From positions 1-64,000 of the forward strand of contig JAURZK010000064.1 of NCBI GenBank assembly GCA_030653505.1: 64,000 bases of DNA, read 5' to 3'. A model generated the notes under the pieces. The model was not told the origin of the DNA. It made no database searches and worked only from the letters and a program-made list of their open reading frames with translations. This stretch comes from Rubrivivax sp. (lineage in GTDB: Bacteria; Pseudomonadota; Gammaproteobacteria; Burkholderiales; Burkholderiaceae_C). The translations under genes were made by a program, and so were the position numbers. This document shows positions 7,892 through 16,918 of the stretch, one piece after another. Numbering within the stretch: the first letter of the stretch is position 1; the number at the start of each line of letters is the position of its first letter.

Positions 7892-9175
7892 TCACGCCGG
7901 CTTGCGACGGCGGCTGGCAGCCAGGCCGGCGAGCGCCAGACCCACCAGCGCTGCGGTGCCCGGTTCCGGCACGTCGCCGCCGTCCGGGACCTGGGTCGCC
8001 GCCAGGATGTTGATGAACCACGGCGTGGCCAGGGGGCTGCTCCAGGCGTCGTAACCGGTCCACGAGCCGTTGGCATTCTGGCTCTGCACCAACCACTCGG
8101 CGTAATCCTGGAACCAGTTGCAGGCATCCCCTGCGTCAAGCGTGCCGCAGTCGGTCAACAGGTTGGTGATCGCGGTGGTGTCTTCCATGCCGATGGTGGT
8201 CTCGAGTCCCTTGTAGATGCTCCACATCGCGTAGGGGTGACCGAAGTTGCCGTCCCAGGTGGCGCTCGGACCGTCCTTCCAGTGGGTGTTCAGATAGGCC
8301 AGCGCGCCCGCCTTGTCACTCTTGTCACCGGCGCCGGTGCTCGTGCCGTCGTAGCCCGCGAAGGCCATCTCTACCAGCAGGCCACCGGTCTTGGCCTCGT
8401 TGACGAGGTTGCCCGGGCTGTCGTAGCCGGAGCCGCCGTTCGTGGTGTTCTGGATGTAGTCGATCCACTCCTTCAACTCGGTCTTCACGAAGCCGGGGAC
8501 AGTCACGCCCGGCACGGCCTGCCCGTAGAGCATGCCGATCGCCGGCCACTGCGCCGTGGAGTTGTCGGCATCACCCGAATTGGCGTAATAGCGCCACCCT
8601 CCCCGCGCGTAGCCCGAGTCGTTCTGCCCGTAGGCGAAGTAGTCCACCGTGTCCTGCACCACCTGGGCGTAGGTTCTGCCAGCCTGTGACCCCACGGTGA
8701 CAAGCGCCCCGGGGTTCTCGAACGCTGCCTTGGCGATCGCCGGCAACACCAGACCCGTCACGTAGGTGTCGCGTCCATTGACGCCGCCCGGCACGAACTT
8801 CAACCCGATGCCGTTGCCGTTGGTGTCCGGGTTGCCAGCCGGCTGGTTCGAGATCGCAACCGCCTGTGCTTGCGCGAACAGGTAATTCAGGCCCTTGTCG
8901 ACGACCGTCTGGTACGCAGCCGCGTTGACACCCCAGTTGGGCTTCTCCTCCAGGAAGGCCAGCAGTGCCGAGCCTGTGCTGGCGCCGTCCTCCGCCCCGC
9001 CGGAGTACACCCACCGTCCGTCGGCCTGCTGCTGGGTGGCCAGATACGCCAGCCCGCTGTCGATCGCAGCGCGCTTCTGCGCCTCGGTCGCCGCCTGGGC
9101 CGACCCCGCCATCACGCCCAAAGCTGCCACGGCCGCTGCCGTGATTGTTGCTTTCTTGAATTGCATCGCCTTCAT
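7892..9175 (-). CDS. PEP-CTERM-sorted secreted protein with toroid (terpenoid-cyclase-like) repeats
   Basis: A 427-residue exported protein anchored or processed by an exosortase. Signal peptide 1-28 (cleavage AQA-AT). The body is helical with QW-like repeats: QQQADGRW at 48-55 and QNANGSW at 366-372, each next to aromatic and alanine-rich helices, as in prenyltransferase/squalene-cyclase-type alpha/alpha toroids; no catalytic DXDD is seen, so a binding or structural role is more likely than terpene cyclisation. Residues 401-427 form the PEP-CTERM tag: VPEPG, a hydrophobic helix, then RRRK. Start 9175 has GAGAGGTGAG seven bases upstream. An exosortase gene is not in the window and must lie elsewhere. 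A sigma-54-like promoter lies about 90 bases upstream. Confidence 0.88.
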   Translation of the reverse strand: MKAMQFKKATITAAAVAALGVMAGSAQAATEAQKRAAIDSGLAYLATQQQADGRWVYSGGAEDGASTGSALLAFLEEKPNWGVNAAAYQTVVDKGLNYLFAQAQAVAISNQPAGNPDTNGNGIGLKFVPGGVNGRDTYVTGLVLPAIAKAAFENPGALVTVGSQAGRTYAQVVQDTVDYFAYGQNDSGYARGGWRYYANSGDADNSTAQWPAIGMLYGQAVPGVTVPGFVKTELKEWIDYIQNTTNGGSGYDSPGNLVNEAKTGGLLVEMAFAGYDGTSTGAGDKSDKAGALAYLNTHWKDGPSATWDGNFGHPYAMWSIYKGLETTIGMEDTTAITNLLTDCGTLDAGDACNWFQDYAEWLVQSQNANGSWTGYDAWSSPLATPWFINILAATQVPDGGDVPEPGTAALVGLALAGLAASRRRKPA

Positions 9176-9264
9176 GGCTCACCTCTCGAAATTTGTTGGT
9201 CATCCCTTGTCTGCTGCGCTGGCCCGACGCGTTTGAGGCATCGGACCCTCACGCCGCTGAAGAA

Positions 9265-9280
9265 AGCATATACGGTGCCA
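9265..9280 (-). promoter_or_regulatory. Sigma-54-type (-24/-12) promoter for the PEP-CTERM gene
   Basis: Read on the minus strand: TGGCAC, C, GTAT, ATGC, T. The invariant GG and GC are exactly 10 bases apart, as the -24/-12 class requires, and only one base of the TTGC element deviates. It would start transcription near 9254, giving a leader of about 80 bases before the ATG at 9175. Sigma-54 with the PrsK/PrsR pair is the known regulator of PEP-CTERM genes in related bacteria. Confidence 0.65.
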
Positions 9281-9521
9281 TGGTTATTCAACTTGTGTTA
9301 TGTGCATTCACATCAATGACTTGGCCGCAACCCCCGAAATGCGGGCTGCGCCGCGTGTAAAGTGGGCCGACAGTTTTTTTGCCTGGTCAAGCCGGCACGC
9401 AGCGAGGCCCGCGTCCAGGCCCGCTCATGGTGTTGGTCGGCAAGCGATCGCCGGAGGGGTTCGACGACCCCGGAAGGCGCGCGACGGCCGAGCTTTCACA
9501 GAGCCTCAGTCGCCAGCGGCT
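9281..9521. other. Intergenic region upstream of the PEP-CTERM promoter
   Basis: With the promoter and leader this makes a 346-base gap between the PEP-CTERM start and the end of the YgjP-like gene. It is AT-richer near 9280-9320. The only structure I see is a short inverted repeat, CCCG-aaatg-CGGG, at about 9335-9347, which could be an enhancer-binding site for the sigma-54 promoter; that is speculative. No convincing gene. Confidence 0.4.
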
Positions 9522-10103
9522 CTACGCACCCCGTGCGGCGTGGCCTTCCACCGGCCCTTCCACCTCCAGCGCCGTCAGCCACAACCGCGTGTCGAACTCC
9601 AGCTGGTGGTAGTCGGGCTCCATGTGCTGGCACAGCGCATAGAAGGCCTTGCCGTGTTCACGTTCGCGCAGGTGGGCCAGTTCGTGCACGACGATCATGC
9701 GCAGGAAGGCCGCGGGCGCTTCCTTGAAGAGGCTGGCGATGCGGATCTCGCGTTTGCTATGCAGCCGTGTGCCCTGCACGCGCGACACCGTGGTGTGCGT
9801 GCCCAGCGCGTTGCGCACGATGTGCAGGCGCTGGTCGTACACGGCCTTGGCCAGCGGCGGCGTGCTCTTCAGGTGGCGCGCCTTCAGTTCGGCGACGTAG
9901 TCGAAGAGCAGGCGGTCGCTGCGCAGTGCTTGCGGCTCGGGGTATCGCTCGCTCAGCAGCGCGCCCAGGCGGCGCTCGGCCAGCAGCGCCTGCACCTGGG
10001 CCAGCGTGGCGGGTGATGCGCCCTGCAAGTAGCTCAGTTGTGGCTGCGTGACCACTTCAATCGGCCATGCCGCAGCGAAGTCTCCGCGACCCTGGACGCG
10101 CAC
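9522..10103 (-). CDS. YgjP-like (WLM/DUF45) zinc metallopeptidase-fold protein
   Basis: A soluble 193-residue protein with the metallopeptidase motif HELAHLREREHGKAFY near residue 140 (HExxH plus the downstream His), followed by the conserved ending MEPDYHQLEFDTRLWL. This matches the YgjP/M48-related family whose E. coli member has been linked to nucleotide pyrophosphatase activity; the protease role is not proven. The GTG at 10103 gives the longest frame; family members usually start nearer LSYLQG, so GTG 10055 is a good alternative. It follows the SUV3-like helicase in the same direction after a repeat element. Confidence 0.82.
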   Translation of the reverse strand: MRVQGRGDFAAAWPIEVVTQPQLSYLQGASPATLAQVQALLAERRLGALLSERYPEPQALRSDRLLFDYVAELKARHLKSTPPLAKAVYDQRLHIVRNALGTHTTVSRVQGTRLHSKREIRIASLFKEAPAAFLRMIVVHELAHLREREHGKAFYALCQHMEPDYHQLEFDTRLWLTALEVEGPVEGHAARGA

Positions 10104-10159
10104 GCTCGCGACAGAGCTTCCCGCCGCGGAACCGGCTTAGCCGGGCCGCTGGCGGACGG

Positions 10160-10200
10160 CCCCCTCGGGGGGTAGCGAGCGCAAGCGAGCTTGGGGGCTC
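10160..10200. repeat. GC-rich Burkholderiales-type intergenic repeat / stem-loop
   Basis: The element CCCCCTCGGGGGG...GCGAGCGCAAGCGAGC...GGGGGC forms a long imperfect stem-loop and begins three bases after the stop of the helicase. Elements of this form sit just downstream of stop codons in many Comamonadaceae/Burkholderiales genomes and probably act as terminators or mRNA 3'-end protectors. Only this copy was noticed in the window. Confidence 0.55.
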
Positions 10201-10203
10201 CAT

Positions 10204-12435
10204 TCACCGCGCCACGCGCTTTTCGCGCCGCCGCGTCTGCGCCAGCGGGCGCTTGCCCTTGAGCTGGCGCTCGATGCCGTCGTTCAGGGCGCCGCGCAAG
10301 GCGATGACTTCTTCGACGTAGCCGTACACACCCTCGAAGCGCAGCCCCAGCCACAGCCACAGCGTGCAGGCACGCAGCGCCTGTTCCATGCGTTCCAGCC
10401 GGCTGTGGCCGTCGACCTCGTCCAGGAACCAGGGCCTGCCGGCACGGCGCGTGTGGGCGTGGCTGGCAGCCCAGTCCAGGTAGGCCTGCACTTGCCCTTC
10501 GGTGCGTGTGTCCACCGGCGCCTGGGCGTAGATGAAACGTTCCTTCAGAGTGAGCGTGCCGGCGACCTTGTCGAGTTGTTCGGCGAGTTCCAGCATCTGT
10601 TCGAGTTCGGCGACCTGGAAGTGCGCGTCGTCGAGCTTCAACTGCTCCATGAACACACCCAGCACCTCGCGCAAGGCGGTCTTGCCCAGGCGCGCAGAGA
10701 TGGTGTCGACGTGCCAGCCGTTGGGCGCCACCGGCGCCTTGAAGTCGGCCGGCGCCCGCGGCGGCCGAGCCAGCAGTTCCTTCAGCGTGCGCAGCGCGGT
10801 GGCCTCCGCGTCGACGAGCACGCCGACGAAACCTTCCTCGTGGATGCCGTAGCGCCCGGCGCGGCCGGCGATCTGGTGCACTTCCGATTCGTCCAGGCGT
10901 CGGTCGGCGACGCCGTCGAATTTCGTCAGCGTGCTGAACAACACGCGCTGGATGGGCAGGTTCAGCCCCATGCCGATGGCGTCGGTGGCCACCAGGATGT
11001 GGCTCGCGCCGCTGGCAAAACGTTCGGCCTCGCGGCGGCGTACTTCCGGGGGCAAGGCGCCGTAGATCACGCTCACCGGGTGGCCCGCGGCACCGATCTG
11101 GTCGCGCAACAGCAGCACCTCGCGGCGGCTGAAGGCGACCACGGCGTCGCCGAGTTTCAGTGCAGACAGCGGCACCGGCTGCGGCAGCAGTTCCACGTGC
11201 TGCATGCGCGGGAATTCACGCACGGTGCAGCTTTCGCCGCACAGGCCCAGCAGGTTCTCGATCGCCGGCACCGCGTAGGCGCTGCAGATGATGATGACCT
11301 CGCGCGCCGGCACGGCCACGATGGCCTGCGTCCAGGCCCAGCCGCGCGAGTTGTCGAAGATCATCTGCGCTTCGTCGATCACCGCCACGTCGATGACGGT
11401 GTTCGTGCTCACCATCTCGATCGTGCTGCTGACGACACGGGCGCCCTCGGCGGGCACGTTCTCTTCGCCCGTCAGCAGCGAACACGGCACGCCGTTGGCG
11501 ACCAGCCGGTCGCGGCCTTCCAGTGCCAGCAGGCGCAGCGGTGCGAGGTAGGCACCGTCCAGTGCGCCGGCCAGCTTCTGGAAGGCGGTATAGGTCTTGC
11601 CGCTGTTCGGTGGGCCGACGAACAGCGTGACCGTGCGCTGCAGCCGGCGTGCTTTCTGGAAGGTGTCGGGGTAACCCTGGAAGGCCAGCTCGTTGTTCAG
11701 GCCTTCCAGCGTGTCGAGTTCGGTGACGCGCCGCACCCAGCGTTCCTGGGCCTGTCCGCATGCGGCCTGCATGTCGGGCAGCGCACGTGGCAGTGCACAT
11801 TCGGCCTGCAGCGCCGGCAGCAGGCTGGCCAGGTGCGCGGGCCTGAAGTTGCGCGATTTCAGTACCAGGCCGTCGAGGAACGCCGTCAGTTCGGCAGCCT
11901 GCGGGTGCGCCGGCGGCGGACCCAGCGCATTGCGCAACGCGGCTTCGTCGCCACTGCTGAAGTAGGCCCACACCGCGTCGGGCTCCACCGGCACGCGGAA
12001 GATCACCGGCACGCGCCAGTCTTCTTCGGCCAGGCGCAGCGCGTGGCTGATGAGGCGGGTCCACACGCCGGCCTGGCGTGCCACGCCCAGGCCCTGCAGC
12101 ACGCCCGAACGCTGGAGCATCAGCGGCCGCGCTTCGGGGCCGTTGCCGCACGCGTCCAGGTGCGCCAGCGCCGCGCTCATCAGCGTGGGGTCTATCCAGC
12201 GGCTGGGGCGCTGGCCGGCCACGGCCTTCTGCAGGAGCACGAAGCCGAGCTTGTCGAGGTGGTCTTCGGCGCCCTTGCTCGTCTCGGGCACGTAGTCGGC
12301 CGGGCGCACCACCTGGGGCAGGCAGAACACGGCCTGGCGCAGGCGCGCCAGCGCGTCCTTGTCGATGTGCGCGGGCACACGTGCGCTGTGGCGCGGCTGG
12401 GGCAGGAGGTGTGGGGGGTGGTGGTGTGCGGTCAA
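10204..12435 (-). CDS. SUV3-like DEAD/DEAH-box RNA helicase
   Basis: A 743-residue superfamily-2 helicase close to the mitochondrial degradosome helicase SUV3. After a variable N-terminal half (1-260) come Walker A in FVGPPNSGKTYTA, motif II DEAQM, the Ski2/SUV3-type VATDAIGMGLNLP, and motif VI HQIAGRAGRYG. The C-terminus holds helical SUV3-type segments and ends in a basic tail (RRREKRVAR). Bacterial copies are scattered among Alpha- and Betaproteobacteria. The frame opens at a TTG (12435); a later start is possible because no ribosome-binding site is evident. It is divergent from dbpA. Confidence 0.86.
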   Translation of the reverse strand: MTAHHHPPHLLPQPRHSARVPAHIDKDALARLRQAVFCLPQVVRPADYVPETSKGAEDHLDKLGFVLLQKAVAGQRPSRWIDPTLMSAALAHLDACGNGPEARPLMLQRSGVLQGLGVARQAGVWTRLISHALRLAEEDWRVPVIFRVPVEPDAVWAYFSSGDEAALRNALGPPPAHPQAAELTAFLDGLVLKSRNFRPAHLASLLPALQAECALPRALPDMQAACGQAQERWVRRVTELDTLEGLNNELAFQGYPDTFQKARRLQRTVTLFVGPPNSGKTYTAFQKLAGALDGAYLAPLRLLALEGRDRLVANGVPCSLLTGEENVPAEGARVVSSTIEMVSTNTVIDVAVIDEAQMIFDNSRGWAWTQAIVAVPAREVIIICSAYAVPAIENLLGLCGESCTVREFPRMQHVELLPQPVPLSALKLGDAVVAFSRREVLLLRDQIGAAGHPVSVIYGALPPEVRRREAERFASGASHILVATDAIGMGLNLPIQRVLFSTLTKFDGVADRRLDESEVHQIAGRAGRYGIHEEGFVGVLVDAEATALRTLKELLARPPRAPADFKAPVAPNGWHVDTISARLGKTALREVLGVFMEQLKLDDAHFQVAELEQMLELAEQLDKVAGTLTLKERFIYAQAPVDTRTEGQVQAYLDWAASHAHTRRAGRPWFLDEVDGHSRLERMEQALRACTLWLWLGLRFEGVYGYVEEVIALRGALNDGIERQLKGKRPLAQTRRREKRVAR

Positions 12436-12542
12436 GGAGGTTCCGGGCAGGGCGGCCGCGCGCCTTCAGCGAAAGCGGTCTGGCGGACCCTCGATGATCT
12501 CACCGCGGGCGCGCTGCCCGGGCGCGGGCCGACAATCGGGGC

Positions 12543-14009
12543 ATGAACCCTGCTTCCGCCGCTTCCCCCACCGCATCGCCCGCGGCTGGCGCCCCCGCAA
12601 CCGCCGCCCCCGTTACCGCCGCCCCGGCCGGCCCTTCCTTCGCCAGCCTGCCGCTGCCGCCGCACGTGCTGCAGAACCTGGCGCGCCTGGGTTACACCGG
12701 CATGACGCCCATCCAGGCCGCGGCGCTGCCGCTGGCACTGGCCGGCAACGACCTCATCGCGCAGGCCAAGACCGGCAGCGGCAAGACGGCGGCGTTTGCC
12801 ATCACGCTGCTGGCCAATCTGAACGTGAGGCGGTTTGCCGTGCAGGCGCTGGTGCTGTGCCCGACGCGTGAGCTGGCCGAGCAGGTGACGCAGGAGATCC
12901 GCCGCCTGGCCGCGGCCGAGGACAACATCAAGGTGCTCACGCTCTGCGGCGGCAGCACCATGCGTCCGCAGCTGGCCAGCCTGGAGCATGGCGCGCACAT
13001 CGTGGTCGGCACACCCGGCCGGCTGATGGACCACCTGGAACGTGGCAGCCTGGAGCTTTCCGCGCTGAACACGCTGGTGCTCGACGAAGCCGACCGCATG
13101 CTCGACATGGGCTTCTTCGACGACATCGCCACCGTCGTCAAGCAATGCCCGAAGCCGCGCCAGACGCTGCTGTTCAGCGCCACCTACCCCGAAGGCATCA
13201 CCAAGCTCAGCGCGGCCTTCATGCGCGAGCCGAAGGAAGTGAAGCTGACCGACGCGCCCAAGGCCACGCAGATCCGCCAGCGCTTCTATGAAGTGCGCGA
13301 AGAAGAGCGCCTGCACGCCGTGGGCCTGCTGCTGAACCACTACCGCCCCGTCAGCTCGCTGGCCTTCTGCAAGAGCCAGCAGCTGTGCCGCGATCTCGTG
13401 GACGTGCTGCGTGGCCAGGGTTTCGTGGCGCTGGAACTGCACGGCGACCTGGAGCAGCGCGACCGCGACCAGGTGCTGGTGATGTTCACGCAGCAGAGCG
13501 CCAGCGTGCTGGTGGCCACCGACATCGCCGCGCGCGGCCTGGACATCGAGGGCCTGGAAGCGGTGATCAACGTCGACATCACGCCCGACCCCGCGACGCA
13601 CACGCACCGCATCGGCCGCACCGGGCGTGTCGATGCCGCCGGCTGGGCCTTCAGCCTGGCCAGCGTCGACGAGATGGGGCGTGTGGGCGCGATCGAGAAG
13701 GCGCTGGGCTTCACCTCGGTGTGGCAACCCCTGGCCGAACTGAAGCCGACCGGCACGGGCCCGCTGCTGCCGCCGATGGCCACGCTGCAGATCCTGGGCG
13801 GGCGCAAGGAGAAGATCCGCGCCGGCGACGTGCTGGGCGCGCTGACCAAGGACCTGGGATTCGCTGGCACACAGATCGGCAAGATCAGCGTCAACGACTT
13901 CTCGACCTACGTCGCGGTAGACCGCGACATCGCCGCTGCGGCCTTGCGCAAGCTGAACGCCGGCAAGGTCAAGGGCAAGGTGGTGAAGGTGCGGCTTCTG
14001 GATGGCTGA
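12543..14009 (+). CDS. dbpA: ATP-dependent RNA helicase DbpA
   Basis: A 488-residue DEAD-box helicase. A low-complexity Ala/Pro leader (1-35) precedes the core: Q motif MTPIQ, Walker A AKTGSGKT, PTREL, DEAD (VLDEADRMLD), SAT, and motif VI HRIGRTGR. The C-terminal 75 residues (about 410-488, with GDVLGALTK and ISVNDFSTYVAVDR) are the DbpA RNA-binding domain, which in E. coli recognises 23S rRNA hairpin 92 in late 50S assembly. The first ATG of the frame is used. Confidence 0.93.
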   Translation: MNPASAASPTASPAAGAPATAAPVTAAPAGPSFASLPLPPHVLQNLARLGYTGMTPIQAAALPLALAGNDLIAQAKTGSGKTAAFAITLLANLNVRRFAVQALVLCPTRELAEQVTQEIRRLAAAEDNIKVLTLCGGSTMRPQLASLEHGAHIVVGTPGRLMDHLERGSLELSALNTLVLDEADRMLDMGFFDDIATVVKQCPKPRQTLLFSATYPEGITKLSAAFMREPKEVKLTDAPKATQIRQRFYEVREEERLHAVGLLLNHYRPVSSLAFCKSQQLCRDLVDVLRGQGFVALELHGDLEQRDRDQVLVMFTQQSASVLVATDIAARGLDIEGLEAVINVDITPDPATHTHRIGRTGRVDAAGWAFSLASVDEMGRVGAIEKALGFTSVWQPLAELKPTGTGPLLPPMATLQILGGRKEKIRAGDVLGALTKDLGFAGTQIGKISVNDFSTYVAVDRDIAAAALRKLNAGKVKGKVVKVRLLDG

Positions 14010-14065
14010 CAGCGCCGCCGGGCGAGCTGGGGCACACTGCGCCCGAAACCGAGAGCCCGTCGAAC

Positions 14066-15433
14066 ATGCGATTTTTCAGCGCCATCCTTGCCCTCCTGCT
14101 GCCGCTGGCCGCCGCCGCGGCCGACGACTGGCCCATCCCCATCGAGGTGCGCAAGCTCGACAACGGCCTGACGGTCGTCGTCTCGCACGACCGCAGCGCG
14201 CCGGTGGTGGGCATCAGCGTCGTCTACCACGTCGGCATGCGGCTCGAGCCGCGCGGCCGCACGGGCTTCGCCCACCTCTTCGAGCACCTGATGTTCCAGG
14301 GCACGCCCAAGGCGCCCAAGGGCGTGTTCGACAAGGTCACCAGCGGCGCCGGCGGCTGGAACAACGGCAGCACGCGCGCCGACTTCACCAACTACATCGA
14401 GGCCGTGCCCGTGTCGGGGCTGGAGACCATGCTGTGGCTGGAAGCCGACCGCATGAAGACGCTCGACTTCAACCCCGAGACGCTGAAGAACCAGCAGGAC
14501 GTGGTGAAGGAGGAGATCCGCGTCAACGTGAAGAACAGCCCCTACGGCGGCTTCATGTGGATCGACATCAACCAGCTGGCCTTCGACAAGTGGGAGAACA
14601 GCCACGACGGATACGGCAGCTTCGAGGACCTGGAAGGCGCCACGCTCGACGACGTGCGCAGCTTCCACCGCGACTTCTACGGCCCCAACAACGCCGTGCT
14701 GTCCATCGCCGGCGACGTCACGCCGGCACGCGCCTTTGCACTGGCACAGAGGTACTTCGGCGGCATCCCGCGACGCACCGTGCCGCCGCGCGGCGACGTC
14801 AGCGAGCCGCTGCTCGAAGCGCCGCGCCGCCTGGTGCAGCCCGACGCGCTGGCCCAGGTGCCGGCGCTGGCCGCCGGCTGGCGCATGCCCGAGCGCGGCA
14901 GCGCCGACCAGGCGCCGATGGCGGTGCTGGGTGAACTGCTGACGGGCGGCAGCGCCAGCACGCTCTACCAGGGCCTGGTGAAGGGGCGCGAGATCGCGCT
15001 GGGTGTCGAAGGCTTGAGCAGCCCCTGGGCCTACGCCGGGCCGACGCTCTTCACCGTGTTCGCCATCTACAAGCCGAATACCAGCGCCGATGCCGTCTTG
15101 GCGGCGATGGACGAGGAGATCGCGAAGATCGCCAAGGCCGGCCCCGACGCCGCGGCGTTGCAGCGCGTGAAGACGCGCATGCTGGCCGACTGGTACAACG
15201 GCCTGGAAGGCGTGGTCGAACGCGCCGACACGCTGGCGCAGCTGCAGACCCTGTGGGGCGACGCCGGCGTGGCGCGGCGCATCCCGCAGTGGATCGCGGC
15301 CGTCAGTGCCGCCGACGTGCAGCGTGTCGCCGCGCGTTACCTGGCGCCGCACCGCCGGGCCGTCATCGACCGCCAGCCGCAGCCCGCCGCCGCGATCGCC
15401 CCGCCCGCCGCGGCCTCTGGAACCAAGCCATGA
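14066..15433 (+). CDS. M16-family zinc peptidase, catalytic subunit
   Basis: A 455-residue periplasmic insulinase-family protease. Signal peptide about 1-18 (MRFFSAILALLLPLAAAAA). The inverted zinc motif HLFEHLMF (HxxEH) lies near residue 70, with the downstream Glu region VVKEEIRVN. The ATG 14066 gives the signal peptide; the longer frame upstream overlaps dbpA and is not coding. It overlaps the next gene by ATGA, forming the usual two-gene set of an active and an inactive M16 chain that assemble as a heterodimer (as in PqqL/YmxG-type pairs). Substrate unknown. Confidence 0.92.
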   Translation: MRFFSAILALLLPLAAAAADDWPIPIEVRKLDNGLTVVVSHDRSAPVVGISVVYHVGMRLEPRGRTGFAHLFEHLMFQGTPKAPKGVFDKVTSGAGGWNNGSTRADFTNYIEAVPVSGLETMLWLEADRMKTLDFNPETLKNQQDVVKEEIRVNVKNSPYGGFMWIDINQLAFDKWENSHDGYGSFEDLEGATLDDVRSFHRDFYGPNNAVLSIAGDVTPARAFALAQRYFGGIPRRTVPPRGDVSEPLLEAPRRLVQPDALAQVPALAAGWRMPERGSADQAPMAVLGELLTGGSASTLYQGLVKGREIALGVEGLSSPWAYAGPTLFTVFAIYKPNTSADAVLAAMDEEIAKIAKAGPDAAALQRVKTRMLADWYNGLEGVVERADTLAQLQTLWGDAGVARRIPQWIAAVSAADVQRVAARYLAPHRRAVIDRQPQPAAAIAPPAAASGTKP

Positions 15434-16857
15434 AGCGTCACCTGACCTCCACCGCCCCGGGCGCGCTGCTGGCACTGCTGGCCGTGCTGGCCTGGGGCGC
15501 CGTTCCGGCCAACGCCGCGCCCGCCTCGGACATGCCGCCTTTCGGCGCCGACAAGCCGCTGCCGCCGCTGAAGGTGGTGCGCCAGACCTTGCCCAACGGC
15601 CTGCAACTCTGGGTGCTGCCGCGCAACGGCCCGCCGCGGGTCGATGCGCTGCTCGTGCTGCGCGGCGCCGGCAACGCCGCCGACGCCGCCGACCGCCCGG
15701 GCCAGGCCGGGCTGCTGGCCGATCTGCTGACCGAAGGCACGCAGCAGCGCGACGCCAAGGCGCTGGCCGAGGCCGTGCAGGCCCTGGGCGGCAACCTGGG
15801 CGCCGCCGCGGCGGCCGACGGCATGCTGCTGAGCGCCAACGCACTGGCGTCGCAGGCCGAACCGCTGCTGAGGCTGCTGGCCGAGGTGGCACGCCTGCCG
15901 TCCTTCCCCGAAAAGGAAGTCGCGCTGGCACGCGAAAACGCGCTGCAGGCGCTGAAGGCCGCGCAGGCCACGCCGGGCTTCCGGGCCGATGGTGCCCTGC
16001 AGCGCGCGGTCTTCGGCGACCACCCCTACGGCCGCACCCAGCCCACCGAAGCATCCATCAACGCCGTCACCGCCGAAGGGTTGCACGCCGAACACGCGCG
16101 CCGTTTCAGGCCCGACCGCGCGCTGCTCATCGTCGCCGGGCGTGTCACGCCGGCGCAGGTGCAGGGCTGGGTGCGTGCGGCCTTCGGCGACTGGAAGGCG
16201 CAGGGCGACGCGCTGCCCGAGCCGCCGGCGCCTGCGACGAGCGCCGCGCCGCAGCGCCTGCTGCTGGAGCGGCCCGGCAGCGTGCAGGCCACGGTACGGC
16301 TGGGCCGGCCCGGCGCACCGGCCAGCACGCCCGACTACGTGGCGCTGCGCCTGGCCAGCACGGTGCTGGGCGGCGGCTTTTCGAGCCGCCTCAACTTCAA
16401 TCTGCGCGAGGAAAAGGGCTACACCTACGGCGCCTCGGCCAGTGCACGCAGCTTCCGCCACGGTGGCAGCATCGTCGGCGCCGCCGACGTGCGCAACGAG
16501 GTCACGGGTGCGGCGCTGCAGGAGTTCGTTGCCGAGTACCGGCGCATCGGCAGTGAACTCGTGCCTGCCGACGAGCTGACGCTGAACAAGCGCTACCTGG
16601 CCGGCAACACGCTGCTGGGCATACAGCAGCAGGCCGGGCTGGCGCAGACGCTGGCGCGCAACTGGCTCGTCGGCCTGCCGCCGGGTTTCCTGGGCGAGTT
16701 CGTGCCGCGGCTGCACAAGGTCAGCGCGCAGCAGGTGCGCGCGATGGGCGCGAAGTACTTTGCGCCCGAGACGCAGAGCATCGTGATCGTCGGCGACAAG
16801 GCCGCTGTGGCCGAGCAGCTGAAGGCCTTCGGCGACTTCGTCACGCCGGCGAAGTAG
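15430..16857 (+). CDS. M16-family peptidase-like protein, non-catalytic subunit
   Basis: A 475-residue partner of the preceding peptidase. Signal peptide about 1-30, then the M16 fold, but at the zinc-site position it reads GLLADLLTEGT, so HxxEH is absent and the chain cannot bind the catalytic zinc. The C-terminal M16 segment is well preserved (GGGFSSRLNFNLREEKGYTYGA, the Arg/Tyr substrate-binding region). Start and stop of the pair overlap by 4 bases, so equimolar, coupled translation is likely. Confidence 0.9.
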   Translation: MKRHLTSTAPGALLALLAVLAWGAVPANAAPASDMPPFGADKPLPPLKVVRQTLPNGLQLWVLPRNGPPRVDALLVLRGAGNAADAADRPGQAGLLADLLTEGTQQRDAKALAEAVQALGGNLGAAAAADGMLLSANALASQAEPLLRLLAEVARLPSFPEKEVALARENALQALKAAQATPGFRADGALQRAVFGDHPYGRTQPTEASINAVTAEGLHAEHARRFRPDRALLIVAGRVTPAQVQGWVRAAFGDWKAQGDALPEPPAPATSAAPQRLLLERPGSVQATVRLGRPGAPASTPDYVALRLASTVLGGGFSSRLNFNLREEKGYTYGASASARSFRHGGSIVGAADVRNEVTGAALQEFVAEYRRIGSELVPADELTLNKRYLAGNTLLGIQQQAGLAQTLARNWLVGLPPGFLGEFVPRLHKVSAQQVRAMGAKYFAPETQSIVIVGDKAAVAEQLKAFGDFVTPAK

Positions 16858-16918
16858 CGCGCGGCGGCGCCAGGCGACGGCCCGCGTCGCCGGCCACGCG
16901 CGACGCCGCGCAGCGGGG

